64,000 nucleotides of DNA from Nitrospira defluvii (GTDB taxonomy: Bacteria > Nitrospirota > Nitrospiria > Nitrospirales > Nitrospiraceae), in assembly GCA_000196815.1 (NCBI GenBank), contig FP929003.1:2565501-2629500 (forward strand), written 5' to 3'. The position numbers were made by a program, and so were the translations under genes. Position 1 is the first letter of the stretch. Each line of letters begins with the position of its first letter. The notes below the pieces were generated by a model. That model had not been told where the DNA came from, did not search any database, and saw only the letters and a program-made list of their open reading frames with translations. Positions 7,610-16,287 of this stretch are shown in pieces.

Positions 7610-7843
7610 TCACAGCCGACCTGACTCCCGAGCCCGACGGAGATCGCGCATCGGCACCGGCAATCTGGATCGGCGACGGCCCAGCAACGCGTCGATCGCT
7701 TCACTCCTGCGCTTCTACACCAGCTGTTCCTCAACGGTTTGCGACATGAGGTCGGCAATGACCCGGCTCTTATTCTTTCCTGCGAATGTTCGATCGAATC
7801 GCTTCTTTACAGCCTCAGGAATGCTGAAACTTACTGTCGCCAT
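7610..7843 (-). pseudogene. VapB-like ribbon-helix-helix antitoxin with in-frame stop
   Basis: From ATG 7843 the frame reads MATVSFSIPEAVKKRFDRTF, AGKNKSRVIADLMSQTVEEQ, then LV and a TAG at 7715. Reading on gives KRRSEAIDALLGRRRSRLPV and RDLRRARESGRL to a TGA at 7610, the usual tail of this antitoxin type. The amber codon splits DNA-binding and toxin-binding parts. A truncated 42-residue DNA-binding peptide could still be made. Confidence 0.65.
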
Positions 7844-7922
7844 TGTCGTCTCCCGGTTTCGAGAAATGAATGTAGATCAATCCTTCAACGTCAGCGTTCT
7901 CTTATGGCACCCCCTCGCCCCC

Positions 7923-8912
7923 TCACTCCCCTTGCGCCGCGATTCGTTGCGCTTCCTGACGCACGGCTTCGCGCAGGCTGTCGGGTTTGAGGACCTTCAC
8001 CCCGCTGCCGAAGCTCAGCACCCACCCGATTAGTTCTCGGGTATCGGCCACGGAGAGGGTCATCCGCAGGCCGCCGCCTTTGGTGCGCTTGCTCCCCTGC
8101 GTGGCGTGCCAGACTCGATCCTTCACCCAGGCGGCAGTGGCCTTGTTGAACTCCAATTCCACCTCGATACGCGGCCCGCGCATGACGGTCAGCGCATCCT
8201 GCACGAAGGCGTCGAGATCGAAATGCAGCGGCATCTGATAGGGATGGTCGGTGGGCGTGACGGATTTGATCCGCTCCACGGCGAACATGCGCGGCTCGCG
8301 CCGCAGGTGGCAATAGGCAATGAGGTAGAGACCGCCGGTCGCATACCAGAGACGGTAGGGATCGACTTCGCGCCTGGTCGTGCGGCCGCGCGAGGCGGAG
8401 TCGTAACGGATCTGCACGGTGGTGGCGTCGGCGATAGCTCTAGTGAGTCGGTCGATGGTTTCGCGATGTTGCCGATACCGCTTGTGCGGACCGAGGCCCA
8501 CGCTGAAGGTGCCGTCGAGTTGTTGCACCAACGCCACGCCCTGCGGCGGCAGCGCGGCGGCGGCTTTTCCCAAGGCAGACTGCAAGGAGGTGTGGAGTTC
8601 GGTGCCTTCCAGCGGGGTGATGAGCCGACGGCTGAAGGTCAGCGCCATCAGTTCCGAGGGGGAGAAGCGCAAGCCGGGGACGTTGCGAAATCCCTCCATG
8701 AGGCGCCAGCAGGTCTGGCCGTTGACGCGTTCGGTGACGAGGGGGTAACCGGCTTCTTCCAGCGCGGCGAGGTCGCGACGGAGGGTGCGGGGATGACGCG
8801 TGGAGCCGGGCGCGAGCGACTCGGCCAGTTGCTCCAGCGTGAGGCCCTGCCGCGACGCCTCCAGCTGCTTCAACACCACCAACAGACGCACCGCCTGATC
8901 GTTGCGCGCCAT
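7923..8912 (-). CDS. WYL-domain transcriptional regulator
   Basis: 329 residues. An N-terminal winged helix-turn-helix occupies about 1-65 (LTLEQLAESL then RTLRRDLAALEEAGYPLVTE). A WYL domain spans roughly 150-235 (IRYDSASRGRTTRREVDPYR, LWYATGGLYLIAYCHLRREP, RMFAVERIKSV). A C-terminal extension (WCX) ends IAAQGE. WYL proteins bind nucleic-acid or nucleotide ligands and often control stress or defence genes. It stands alone next to decayed toxin-antitoxin genes, and its 3' end is duplicated at 7306-7450. Confidence 0.88.
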   Translation of the reverse strand: MARNDQAVRLLVVLKQLEASRQGLTLEQLAESLAPGSTRHPRTLRRDLAALEEAGYPLVTERVNGQTCWRLMEGFRNVPGLRFSPSELMALTFSRRLITPLEGTELHTSLQSALGKAAAALPPQGVALVQQLDGTFSVGLGPHKRYRQHRETIDRLTRAIADATTVQIRYDSASRGRTTRREVDPYRLWYATGGLYLIAYCHLRREPRMFAVERIKSVTPTDHPYQMPLHFDLDAFVQDALTVMRGPRIEVELEFNKATAAWVKDRVWHATQGSKRTKGGGLRMTLSVADTRELIGWVLSFGSGVKVLKPDSLREAVRQEAQRIAAQGE

Positions 8913-9004
8913 CGTCTCTCCGCTTCCGGCCCGGTCGATTGCGGCGCCAGTCTATCAGGATGGCGCGAGGGAGAGAAGAGCTGCGGAGAGGGGGAAGAGC
9001 CGTC

Positions 9005-9105
9005 TCTCGTGAAACGTGAAGCGTATCTCGTAGGGCCCCGAGGAGGCATTGCGACCGGACCGAAACGTTTCACCGTTTACGTTTCACGTTTCACGGCCCT
9101 CGAGG
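9005..9105. repeat. Dispersed intergenic repeat cluster
   Basis: TCTCGTGAAACGTGAAGCGT followed by ATCTCG (9005-9030), and a run of ACGTTTCACCGTTTACG / TTTCACGTTTCACGG (9064-9096). The pattern also occurs at 6501-6545, about 9470-9505 and, shortened, at 48282-48300 inside a riboswitch. It fills most of the gap between the WYL gene and the next operon. Confidence 0.5.
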
Positions 9106-9116
9106 CCCTCGCCCGC

Positions 9117-9395
9117 TCAGGTAGGAATATCGGTGGTGCCGTCGTAGGAGGCGCGGGATTGGTGGGAAATCTTCAACACGTCGCCGTCTCTCACAACGGA
9201 ATCGAGCGACCCGACCTTGCGATTCACGGTCACGAGCAATTCGCCGCGCACCACATACGGCGCCAAGCCGTCCAGCAGCTCGGCATTGCCCTCGATCAGT
9301 GCCTTGATGGCCACCGGCCCTTCCACCTCCAGATCCAATTCCGTTTCCGTCACCCGCTCTTGTAACGTCGGCCCAAGAATCAACACTTTGACCAT
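9117..9395 (-). CDS. ThiS/MoaD-like beta-grasp protein without C-terminal GG
   Basis: 92 residues. VKVLILGPTLQERV, a short helix (AIKALIEGNAELLDGLAP), then LLVTVNRKVGSLDSVVRDGD and VLKIS form the beta-grasp pattern of the MoaD/ThiS sulfur-carrier superfamily. The family's C-terminal Gly-Gly, used for adenylation and thiocarboxylation, is absent: the chain ends GTTDIPT. It may therefore be a non-carrier ubiquitin-like protein. It lies 123 bases downstream of the cytochrome gene on the same strand. Confidence 0.65.
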   Translation of the reverse strand: MVKVLILGPTLQERVTETELDLEVEGPVAIKALIEGNAELLDGLAPYVVRGELLVTVNRKVGSLDSVVRDGDVLKISHQSRASYDGTTDIPT

Positions 9396-9424
9396 GATCT
9401 ACAGATCCTTCATGAGATTGGTAA

Positions 9425-9510
9425 TAGGAGCGTATGGCTTATAGCATATGACTAACAGTGGACGACGGAGTTTTCGATACGAGAGACGAACGACGTTTCA
9501 CGAGCGACGG
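9425..9510. repeat. Dispersed intergenic repeat pair
   Basis: CGTATGGCTTATAGCATATG near 9431 is related to ATGGCTGATAGCCTATGAC near 6317. Next to it is CGATACGAGAGACGAACGAC and GTTTCACGAGCGACGG, related to the GTGAAACGT family. It lies between the ThiS-like and cytochrome genes. Confidence 0.4.
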
Positions 9511-9518
9511 CCCTCCCG

Positions 9519-9761
9519 TCACCCCTGAACCCGCGCGTGGCAATGCAGGCAATCCTGCCGCTTGGGATGCTGTACCGGTAAGGGACGAGCGCCGGTCGGC
9601 ACGTGGCAAGCCAGGCAATCCTTCTCCATCGTCACGGCCTGATGCGCGCTGTTGGCCGGCACCTTCGGGTTGCGGTCGCGCGGGGAAGGCAGCAGCGCCA
9701 CGCCACCCACCACGAGCAACGCCAACACCACAAAAATGATATCCACTTTGCGAAAGGTCAT
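9519..9761 (-). CDS. Small membrane-anchored diheme c-type cytochrome
   Basis: 80 residues: one N-terminal membrane helix (IIFVVLALLVVGGVALL, 8-24), then two heme-binding motifs, CLACH (49-53) and CLHCH (71-75), each preceded by Asp. The heme part would be periplasmic. The start codon overlaps the stop of the large flavin/iron-sulfur dehydrogenase gene by 4 bases (ATGA), so the two are translationally coupled. This suggests the cytochrome accepts its electrons or links it to the respiratory chain. That role is inference; sequence-wise it resembles NapB/NrfB-like small multihemes only in motif. Confidence 0.75.
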   Translation of the reverse strand: MTFRKVDIIFVVLALLVVGGVALLPSPRDRNPKVPANSAHQAVTMEKDCLACHVPTGARPLPVQHPKRQDCLHCHARVQG

Positions 9762-12598
9762 TGGCCGGCTCCTGGTCCTCTGTCGGTTGCTGCGCCCGCC
9801 TCATAGGCGTCGTTGAGTAGCTGCGCCACATGTTTCACCGCCACGCGGCCGCGCATGCCGTTGCTGAGCTGAATCATGCAGGCCGGGCAACTGGTGGCCA
9901 CCGTCTCCGCCCCGCTCTGCTCGATATTTCGCCGTTTCCGGTCGAAGACCTTCTGCGACGTGTCGTAGTCCTTCACGAGATAGGTCCCGGCCCCGCCCGC
10001 GCAGCGGTCGGCATCGGTCATCTCCACATAGTCCGATCCCGGGAGCTGTTTGAGCAACTGCCGCGGCTCCTTGGTCACCCCGGCGGCTCGCAGGTGACAA
10101 GAGGAATGGTAGGTTACCTTGCCGGTCCGGGCTTCTGGCGTCCCCATCGGTGGATGCTGGTCGGATCGCGCCACGAATTCCGTGATGTGGACCACCTTCT
10201 TCGCCAACGCGTCCGCCGCCTGCTGTTCCGGACCACTCTCGAAAAACTTCTTGTATTCCTTGAGCATGAGTGTGCAGGAGGCGCAGCCCGTGACGACCTG
10301 ATCATAGCCCGCCAGGGACTGCAGATTGAAGCGAGCATTGTCTTTGACCAGATCCACATGCCCATAGGTTTCGATCGGCGTCCCGGAACAACGCTGCGGA
10401 GGAAGTTCCGGCTCTACGTGATGTTTGCGCAGGACGGAAATGACCGCGTCCCCCACCCCGTCCTCGAAATAGTTCGCTGCGCAGCCATGAAAGTAGGCGA
10501 CGCGGGAGCCGGTCTTGGACTTCGCAGGTTGCGTGAGCTCCGAATACCGGTCGCGCAAGTGGGTGGTTGCGAGTGTGGGCAGGACCATATCCGCCGGAAG
10601 TTTGGCCGTCGGGGCAATGCGTTTTAGGAGCGGCGCGGCCAGGCGTTCGAGCAGGGCGCGCGGAGCAGGCCGATCCCACCACGATTGCGTTCTTGCCAGA
10701 AGTGTAAGTATCGCTTCAAATACAGGCAGCTTCGCCTGCAGCGCAAAGAGCCAGCGCGATCCCCGGTTGGGATTCTCGGCGCGCCGCTGGAGGATCAGCT
10801 CGGACACATCCACCCCGGCCGGACAGATCGTGCGGCAGGATTTGCAATTCAAGCAGGCCTCTACCACCCGCTTCGAGTCGAGATAGCTGTAGTCCTTCGC
10901 CGTGACGATTTCGAACCAGCCGCGCGAGCTCATATCTTCCGACTGGAACACGTCGTAGACCGGACAGACGGAGTTACACTTCGCGCAGGTCGCACAGGAT
11001 TTCGACAACCGCTGGTAATCGATGTGTTCGGTAAACGGCGTCTCGCTGATCTTGATGCCGGGATTCATCACGTTCGCGGGGTCGAGCGTCTGCTTCACCT
11101 GCACGAAGAGTTGATACAACTCGTCGCCGAACATCTTGCGCACATATTCCGCCCGCACGCGACCGTCGCCATGCTCGCCGCAAATAGACCCCTCGAACCG
11201 GGACAGCACGGCTCCGTGAATCTCATGGTAGGCCTGCACCATCTTGTCGAAGTCCCGCCGGTCGTTCACGTCGAGCAAGGGCGTGATGTGGGCGTTCCCA
11301 TTGCCGATATGGCCGAAGATCGCCACCGGCACATGCTGTCCCTCGAAGAAGGTTTCCAGGTAGCGGATCAATTCGCTGATGCGTGTGGCAGGCACGACCA
11401 CATCGTCCACGAAGTTGATCGGCTTCTTACGCGGATCGAACCGGTAGAGCGTGGGGTACAGGGCCTTCCTGGCTTTCCAGAGCTGGTCGCGCTGCTCCTT
11501 ATCGTAGGCGATGGTCAGGTCGCCGCAGAGTTGATAGCGTCCGCAGATGGCAGCCATCTGATCGGCCCGTTCGCGCAGGTCGCCCTCGCCTGCGCTGCTG
11601 TCGAGCTCAGCCAACAGGGTGGCGGCCGCATCGGCGGGAATGCCATGGGCCGACCGCCCGATCAGGTTCAGAGTGTTCGCATCCATGACTTCCAGCGCGC
11701 TGGGCCTGAGGCTCAACAGATGCGGCACTGCCTCCCCGACTTCTTCGAGACGGCGAAAGTGAATCAGCGCCGTGAGCGTACCCTGTGGTTTCGGCACGAG
11801 ACGAAGCGTCGCTTCGCTCACCACGCCCAGCGTGCCCTCGCTGCCGACGAACAGTTTGGGAAGATCGAAGCAGCCCCGACTCAGCCCGTCGGCGAGACCG
11901 AACAGGTTATACCCGCAACTATTCTTGCTGACCGTCGGCTTCTTGCTGTCGATCAGGCTGCGCTGCCGCTGGACGAGGTCGAGGATCGGCTTGAGCGACG
12001 GATGGGCCGCGAGGGTCCGATCCAATTCCGGATCGTTGAGGTTCATCGAGGAAGCGGAGAGCCAGGAGCCGGACGGCAGGCAGACCCGCATAGCCTGAAC
12101 GTTGTCTTTCACGGAGCCATAGATGAGGGTGTGGGGGCCGGCCGAATTGTTGGCGAGCATGCCCCCGAGTTTGCACATGTCCCCGCTGGACGGATCGGGG
12201 CCGAAGAGGAGATTGCGTCGCCCGAGCTGCTTGTTCAATTCCGCCAGGACGATCCCCGGCTGCACGCGGGCCCGGCGCTCCTCCTCATTCACTTCGAGGA
12301 TACGGTTCAGCTTGGAGATATCCAGGATGATGCCGGAGCCGATGGCAGAGCCGGTGAGATTGGTGCCGGCCGCGCGCGGCGTGAGGGGGATGCCCCGTTC
12401 CACCGCAAATCGCACGACGGCCTCGATGTCGCCTTCATGTTCCGCGAGCACGACGGCTTGCGGCTGCACCCGGTAAATGCTGGCATCGACGGCGTAGGCG
12501 GTCAACGCGGGCACGTCGTTCCGGACCTTCGCCTGTCCGAGGAGTTGCCGAAGGCCGCTGACGACGACGGATGAGGTGTTGGGAAGGATGAGGGTCAT
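9758..12598 (-). CDS. Fused FAD-dependent oxidoreductase / 4Fe-4S protein (GlcD-GlcF type)
   Basis: 946 residues. Residues 45-265 are an FAD-binding type 4 domain (PLTPRAAGTNLTGSAIGSGI, VGSEGTLGVVSEATLRLVPK). Residues 280-515 are the FAD-oxidase C-terminal domain (GHIGNGNAHITPLLDV, GEHGDGRVRAEYV). A dicluster ferredoxin follows: C535, C538, C541, C545 and C582, C585, C588, C592. Two CCG domains carry HGCAANYF...QRCSG and RCAGGAG...SCPACMIQL. The family oxidises 2-hydroxyacids such as D-lactate or glycolate and passes electrons to the membrane. Separate GlcD, GlcE and GlcF chains are the usual form; here one chain does both. The exact substrate is not evident. Confidence 0.88.
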   Translation of the reverse strand: MTLILPNTSSVVVSGLRQLLGQAKVRNDVPALTAYAVDASIYRVQPQAVVLAEHEGDIEAVVRFAVERGIPLTPRAAGTNLTGSAIGSGIILDISKLNRILEVNEEERRARVQPGIVLAELNKQLGRRNLLFGPDPSSGDMCKLGGMLANNSAGPHTLIYGSVKDNVQAMRVCLPSGSWLSASSMNLNDPELDRTLAAHPSLKPILDLVQRQRSLIDSKKPTVSKNSCGYNLFGLADGLSRGCFDLPKLFVGSEGTLGVVSEATLRLVPKPQGTLTALIHFRRLEEVGEAVPHLLSLRPSALEVMDANTLNLIGRSAHGIPADAAATLLAELDSSAGEGDLRERADQMAAICGRYQLCGDLTIAYDKEQRDQLWKARKALYPTLYRFDPRKKPINFVDDVVVPATRISELIRYLETFFEGQHVPVAIFGHIGNGNAHITPLLDVNDRRDFDKMVQAYHEIHGAVLSRFEGSICGEHGDGRVRAEYVRKMFGDELYQLFVQVKQTLDPANVMNPGIKISETPFTEHIDYQRLSKSCATCAKCNSVCPVYDVFQSEDMSSRGWFEIVTAKDYSYLDSKRVVEACLNCKSCRTICPAGVDVSELILQRRAENPNRGSRWLFALQAKLPVFEAILTLLARTQSWWDRPAPRALLERLAAPLLKRIAPTAKLPADMVLPTLATTHLRDRYSELTQPAKSKTGSRVAYFHGCAANYFEDGVGDAVISVLRKHHVEPELPPQRCSGTPIETYGHVDLVKDNARFNLQSLAGYDQVVTGCASCTLMLKEYKKFFESGPEQQAADALAKKVVHITEFVARSDQHPPMGTPEARTGKVTYHSSCHLRAAGVTKEPRQLLKQLPGSDYVEMTDADRCAGGAGTYLVKDYDTSQKVFDRKRRNIEQSGAETVATSCPACMIQLSNGMRGRVAVKHVAQLLNDAYEAGAATDRGPGAGQ

Positions 12599-12705
12599 GC
12601 TTGTGATTACGTTGCGTCATTGTAGTCGCTCGGCAGAGAGCAGGACAAGTGAGTTGTTGCGTCGCACCCGATTCGCTAAGATACGTGCCATTCGAACGAG
12701 GCGTC

Positions 12706-13677
12706 ATGTCACCTCCCATCCTCTATATTTCCCGCCTGCTGCCCGATCCGGTCATGGCGGCAGCCCGCCAGCAGTTTCAACTCTTCAATGAGCCGCGCGA
12801 CATCGCGCCATCGTGGGAGACCTTCAAGGCAGGACTTCGCGAAGCGGACGCCGCCATCTGCACCCTGACCGATCGCGTAGATACAGCGCTGCTGGCCGAA
12901 CCGACGAGACTCAAGATCCTGGCGAACTATGCCGTGGGGTACAACAACATCGACCTCGCCGCCGCGACGGCCAAGGGCATTGTGATTACGAACACGCCGG
13001 ACGTGTTGACCGACTCGACGGCCGATCTCACCTGGGCCTTGATCCTGGCGGTGGCGCGACGCGTGGCGGAAGGCGACGCCTACGTGCGAGCGGGCGCCTG
13101 GCCCGGTTGGGCACCGACTCAGATGCTGGGGACGGATGTCTCGGGCAAGGTGCTGGGAATCGTCGGCATGGGGCGGATCGGACAGGCGGTGGCGAGGCGG
13201 GCCGCCGGGTTCAACATGCGCATTTGTTACAGTTCACGGACCCCGCATACGCCGGGACAGGGCTCATCGCAATGGGACCAGCGCGCCCTGCCCGACCTGC
13301 TGAGGGAGGCCGACTTCGTGACTCTGCATGTCCCGCTCACCCCGGAGACTCATCACTTGATCGGTGCGCGGCAGCTGGCACTCATGAAGCCCACGGCGTT
13401 TCTGATCAATACCTCGCGAGGTCCGGTGGTGGATGAAGGCGCGTTGGTCGATGCGCTCCTGCGACGTCGGCTGGCCGGCGCGGGGCTGGATGTGTTTGAA
13501 CAGGAGCCGGTCTTTCACCCCAGCCTGCGCGACCTCCGGCAGGTGGTGCTCCTTCCGCACCTGGGCTCCGCCACCCTGGCGACGCGTGTGCGCATGGGAA
13601 TGATCTGTCTGGAGAATATCGCCGCAGTCTGTTCCGGAAGGCCGGCCCCGAATCAGGTGAGTCGCACGCAGGCGTAG
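12706..13677 (+). CDS. D-2-hydroxyacid dehydrogenase (glyoxylate/hydroxypyruvate reductase type)
   Basis: 323 residues from ATG 12706, preceded by CGAGG; an upstream Met at 12649 adds an unrelated leader. NAD(P)-binding loop GMGRIGQAVARR sits at about 150-162. Substrate and catalytic features are NYAVGYNNID, the Arg of INTSRGPVVDEGALV, and the His of LPHLGSAT. It would reduce glyoxylate or hydroxypyruvate, or oxidise D-glycerate. It is divergent from the flavin/iron-sulfur dehydrogenase with 107 bases between, and both may act on 2-hydroxyacids. Confidence 0.85.
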   Translation: MSPPILYISRLLPDPVMAAARQQFQLFNEPRDIAPSWETFKAGLREADAAICTLTDRVDTALLAEPTRLKILANYAVGYNNIDLAAATAKGIVITNTPDVLTDSTADLTWALILAVARRVAEGDAYVRAGAWPGWAPTQMLGTDVSGKVLGIVGMGRIGQAVARRAAGFNMRICYSSRTPHTPGQGSSQWDQRALPDLLREADFVTLHVPLTPETHHLIGARQLALMKPTAFLINTSRGPVVDEGALVDALLRRRLAGAGLDVFEQEPVFHPSLRDLRQVVLLPHLGSATLATRVRMGMICLENIAAVCSGRPAPNQVSRTQA

Positions 13678-13732
13678 TGACTCTGCGTTCGCATCGGCCC
13701 ACCATCGTCAGGATTCTTTACGGAAGCAGGTG

Positions 13733-15652
13733 TTAGTGGCCGGCGAGTGGCAACGGACTGATCTGACTGGAAGCCGGAAGTTCCGGATGGGCCACCCCGT
13801 TGGTGCCGAGGCTGCGTAGCGCTTCGACCCGGCGGGGCACATCGTGGAACGAGGGAATGGACTGATACATGGCCAGCGCTCGGTCGCGGGCGCCGGTTTT
13901 CTCATAGAGCATGGCCAGTTCATACCGCACGAGCTGCGCATTGCCTCCCCGGCAGCGCGAGTCGGCGATGAGTTTCTCCAGCAATTGAATGGCTTGGTCC
14001 AACCGGCTCTGTTCCTTGAGGCAGAGTCCCAGCATCAGGCAGGAATCGACGAAAAACCCGGAGTCCTTCATCGAGGAGACGAACTCTTCCTTTGCTTCCT
14101 CCAACAACCCCATGTCCTTGTAGGCCATGCCCAGCGCGTACTGCGTTTCCGCGTCCGCCTGGACGACGGGCGAAGGGGCCACCACGGGGACTGGAGCCGG
14201 CTCGACAGGAGCGGCCTGGGAAACAGGCGGCGCCGGAGCAGGCACAGATGGCGGTGGCGGAGTGACCTGTGCCGCCACTGGCGACGGCGCGGGGGCCGGA
14301 GCGGCTGGAGCCGCCGGGGCACCCTGTAATCGAAACGGCATATCTTCTGCCGGTTCGGCGATGGCCGGAGCAGAAAGCGGTTCCGGTAGTGGTTCCGGTT
14401 CGAGCTGGATTGCGACAGGCTCCGGTGTCACCACCATCGGCTCAGTGACTTCCGGTTCGGTGGACGAGGAGGCAGTCGGGTCGAACGCCGGCGCGAGCTT
14501 GCGGGCAATGGCACTGCCCGGGGCCAACGCCTGGACCTTCTCGAACAGCTCAGCCGGCAACGTGGGCATGCCCGGTTCCGGATGTTCCAGCAAAATCTCC
14601 ACGGCCCTGCCGAAATGCTGCGCTGCCGTGGCGGCATCCCCTTTTTCCTGATAGAGCTCACCGAGCAGTTCCAGCATCGGTACGGACGCCGGTTCCACCT
14701 TGAGATAGTCGTTAATCAACAACTCGGCCATCGCATAGTCTTGCGCGCGCAACGCGGCGCCGGCCAGGAATCGATATTCACCCAACGCGACTTGCAGATT
14801 GCCCTGCAACAGATGCAGCCGCGCCAACAGTTGGCAGATTTCCGGATTGCCCGGCTCCCGGCTCAACAGCTGCGTCAACATGGCTTCGGCGCCGGCATAC
14901 TGCCCTTCTTCGATCCGGCGCGTCGCTTCAGCCATGAGATCGCTGCCTTCACCCGGCTTTGCCGCGGCCGCAGAGGGTTTGGCGGCGCGTGCCAGGCTCA
15001 AGGGCGCGCTTCCGCCCGCCTCGATCATGGTGACGATTTCTTTGGCTTCGGCGTTCTCCGGATTCAGGCGCAAGACCGCCGCATACATGGCATTGGCCTG
15101 TTCATATTGTTGGGCGGCGGAACGCTCCCGGCCGAGCTGGAGATACACGCGAATCGCTTCGTCGACTAATTGTTCCTGCTCACAAAGTTCCGCCACGCGC
15201 AGCTGCGCATCCAGATTCGACGGATCATGTGAAATGATTTTGCGGTAGATCTCCAGGGCTTCTTTGTTGCGGCCGTCCTTAAAATAGTGCTTACCCAGGG
15301 TCAGATAGTCCTGGACGGCGCTGCTTAACAACCCCCGCTCCGCATTCAAATCGCCGAGGTGTCGATAGATGTCGATCTTGGTGGGATCGACCTTGAGAAT
15401 TTTTTTATAGGCGGCAATGGCCTTGAGGACAGACCCTTCGGAACGGAAGGCGCCGGCGGCTTGAAGAAAGGCGGCGACGGCGTCGGGCGTGGCATTGCGT
15501 TTCAGCTGGAGGTCGCCGATGGAGTTGAAAATCGTCCCGTCGGCCGGGGTATCGGTGGTGAGTTTTCGCCATTCGGCGATGGCAGCTTCGTACTGCCCCT
15601 TGGAGGCAAAGAGCTGCGCGTTTTGGAGAACTGTTCGGCGATCGACAGCCAA
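13733..15652 (-). CDS. Tetratricopeptide-repeat protein with proline/alanine-rich linker
   Basis: 639 residues from a TTG start at 15652, supported by GAGGAG 6 bases upstream. The N-terminal ~370 residues are tandem TPRs (AAIAEWRKLT, AIAAYKKILKVDPTKIDIYR, ALEIYRKIISHDPSNLDAQL). A low-complexity Pro/Ala/Glu linker covers about 400-515. Two or three more TPRs end the chain (YALGMAYKDMGLLEEAKEEF). No signal peptide or membrane helix is seen. TPR proteins scaffold protein complexes; its partner is unknown. It is transcribed alone and converges on the dehydrogenase gene. Confidence 0.8.
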   Translation of the reverse strand: MAVDRRTVLQNAQLFASKGQYEAAIAEWRKLTTDTPADGTIFNSIGDLQLKRNATPDAVAAFLQAAGAFRSEGSVLKAIAAYKKILKVDPTKIDIYRHLGDLNAERGLLSSAVQDYLTLGKHYFKDGRNKEALEIYRKIISHDPSNLDAQLRVAELCEQEQLVDEAIRVYLQLGRERSAAQQYEQANAMYAAVLRLNPENAEAKEIVTMIEAGGSAPLSLARAAKPSAAAAKPGEGSDLMAEATRRIEEGQYAGAEAMLTQLLSREPGNPEICQLLARLHLLQGNLQVALGEYRFLAGAALRAQDYAMAELLINDYLKVEPASVPMLELLGELYQEKGDAATAAQHFGRAVEILLEHPEPGMPTLPAELFEKVQALAPGSAIARKLAPAFDPTASSSTEPEVTEPMVVTPEPVAIQLEPEPLPEPLSAPAIAEPAEDMPFRLQGAPAAPAAPAPAPSPVAAQVTPPPPSVPAPAPPVSQAAPVEPAPVPVVAPSPVVQADAETQYALGMAYKDMGLLEEAKEEFVSSMKDSGFFVDSCLMLGLCLKEQSRLDQAIQLLEKLIADSRCRGGNAQLVRYELAMLYEKTGARDRALAMYQSIPSFHDVPRRVEALRSLGTNGVAHPELPASSQISPLPLAGH

Positions 15653-15828
15653 GAAGACTCCTCACCCGACGTTGAGAGTCAACGCTAACAGTCTGCCTTT
15701 TCTTTGTCAAACAAATGGATAAAAGAGCAACACCGCGAACGCGGCGTCCAGAGCGGACGAAATCAACGGGGGCAAACCGGCGGCCCCTCCGGAACAGGGA
15801 GGGGCCGCGGATTACGATGCCACGGCAA

Positions 15829-16047
15829 TCAGGAGGCCGTCGCGAGGTCCTTCAACACGTTGGCCGCTTGCGGCCCCTTGGCTCCCTGCACGATGTCGAA
15901 CTCGACGTTCTCACCCTCTTTCAACGTCTTGAATCCCTCGCCTTGCAGCGCGGAATAATGCACGAAGACATCGTCTCCGCCATCGAGCCGGATAAACCCG
16001 AACCCCTTACGATCGTTGAACCATTTCACTGTCCCCTTGGTCTTCAT
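15829..16047 (-). CDS. Cold-shock domain protein
   Basis: 72 residues, a complete single cold-shock domain: [15 protein letters not shown] contains RNP1, VFVHYSAL contains RNP2. It acts as an RNA chaperone in the cytoplasm. GGGAGG lies 6 bases before the ATG. A candidate promoter at 16227-16255 would give a leader of about 170 bases, typical of cspA-type genes, whose 5' regions act as temperature-sensitive elements. Confidence 0.95.
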   Translation of the reverse strand: MKTKGTVKWFNDRKGFGFIRLDGGDDVFVHYSALQGEGFKTLKEGENVEFDIVQGAKGPQAANVLKDLATAS

Positions 16048-16226
16048 ACGGTCCTCCCTTTCTCAACGCACAGACATAATGAGCGCATCAGCTCGCCGGC
16101 TGAGTCGCGTGGCATGGTAATGATGACGATAAAAGGAGAAATAAAACCGACGAGCGTGGAAGCTCTTGCGAGGCGTTGAGACAATATTCAACCCGAACCA
16201 TCGTGACCTACTGAAAAGTGCGCAGC

Positions 16227-16255
16227 GATGTACCATGGGGTGCAAATCTTGTCAA
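16227..16255 (-). promoter_or_regulatory. Candidate promoter of the cold-shock gene
   Basis: On the minus strand TTGACA (16250-16255) is followed after 17 bases by TACATC (16227-16232). The -35 box is perfect, the -10 box weak. Transcription from here would produce a long leader before 16047. This site and the lptF promoter occupy the 310-bp gap 16048-16357. Confidence 0.35.
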
Positions 16256-16287
16256 GCGGATAGTTTCGAGAATGGCTCTCAGATCTG

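Noticed and set aside
7540-7758. 72-codon minus-strand reading frame as a small cysteine-rich gene
   Set aside because: It is out of frame with the better-supported vapB remnant on the same strand and has no ribosome site or homologous look.
10685-12574. 629-codon plus-strand reading frame opposite the flavin/iron-sulfur dehydrogenase
   Set aside because: It mirrors the codon pattern of a well-supported minus-strand gene, has His/Arg-rich composition and no recognisable domain. The same holds for the long plus-strand frame at 1324-3096.
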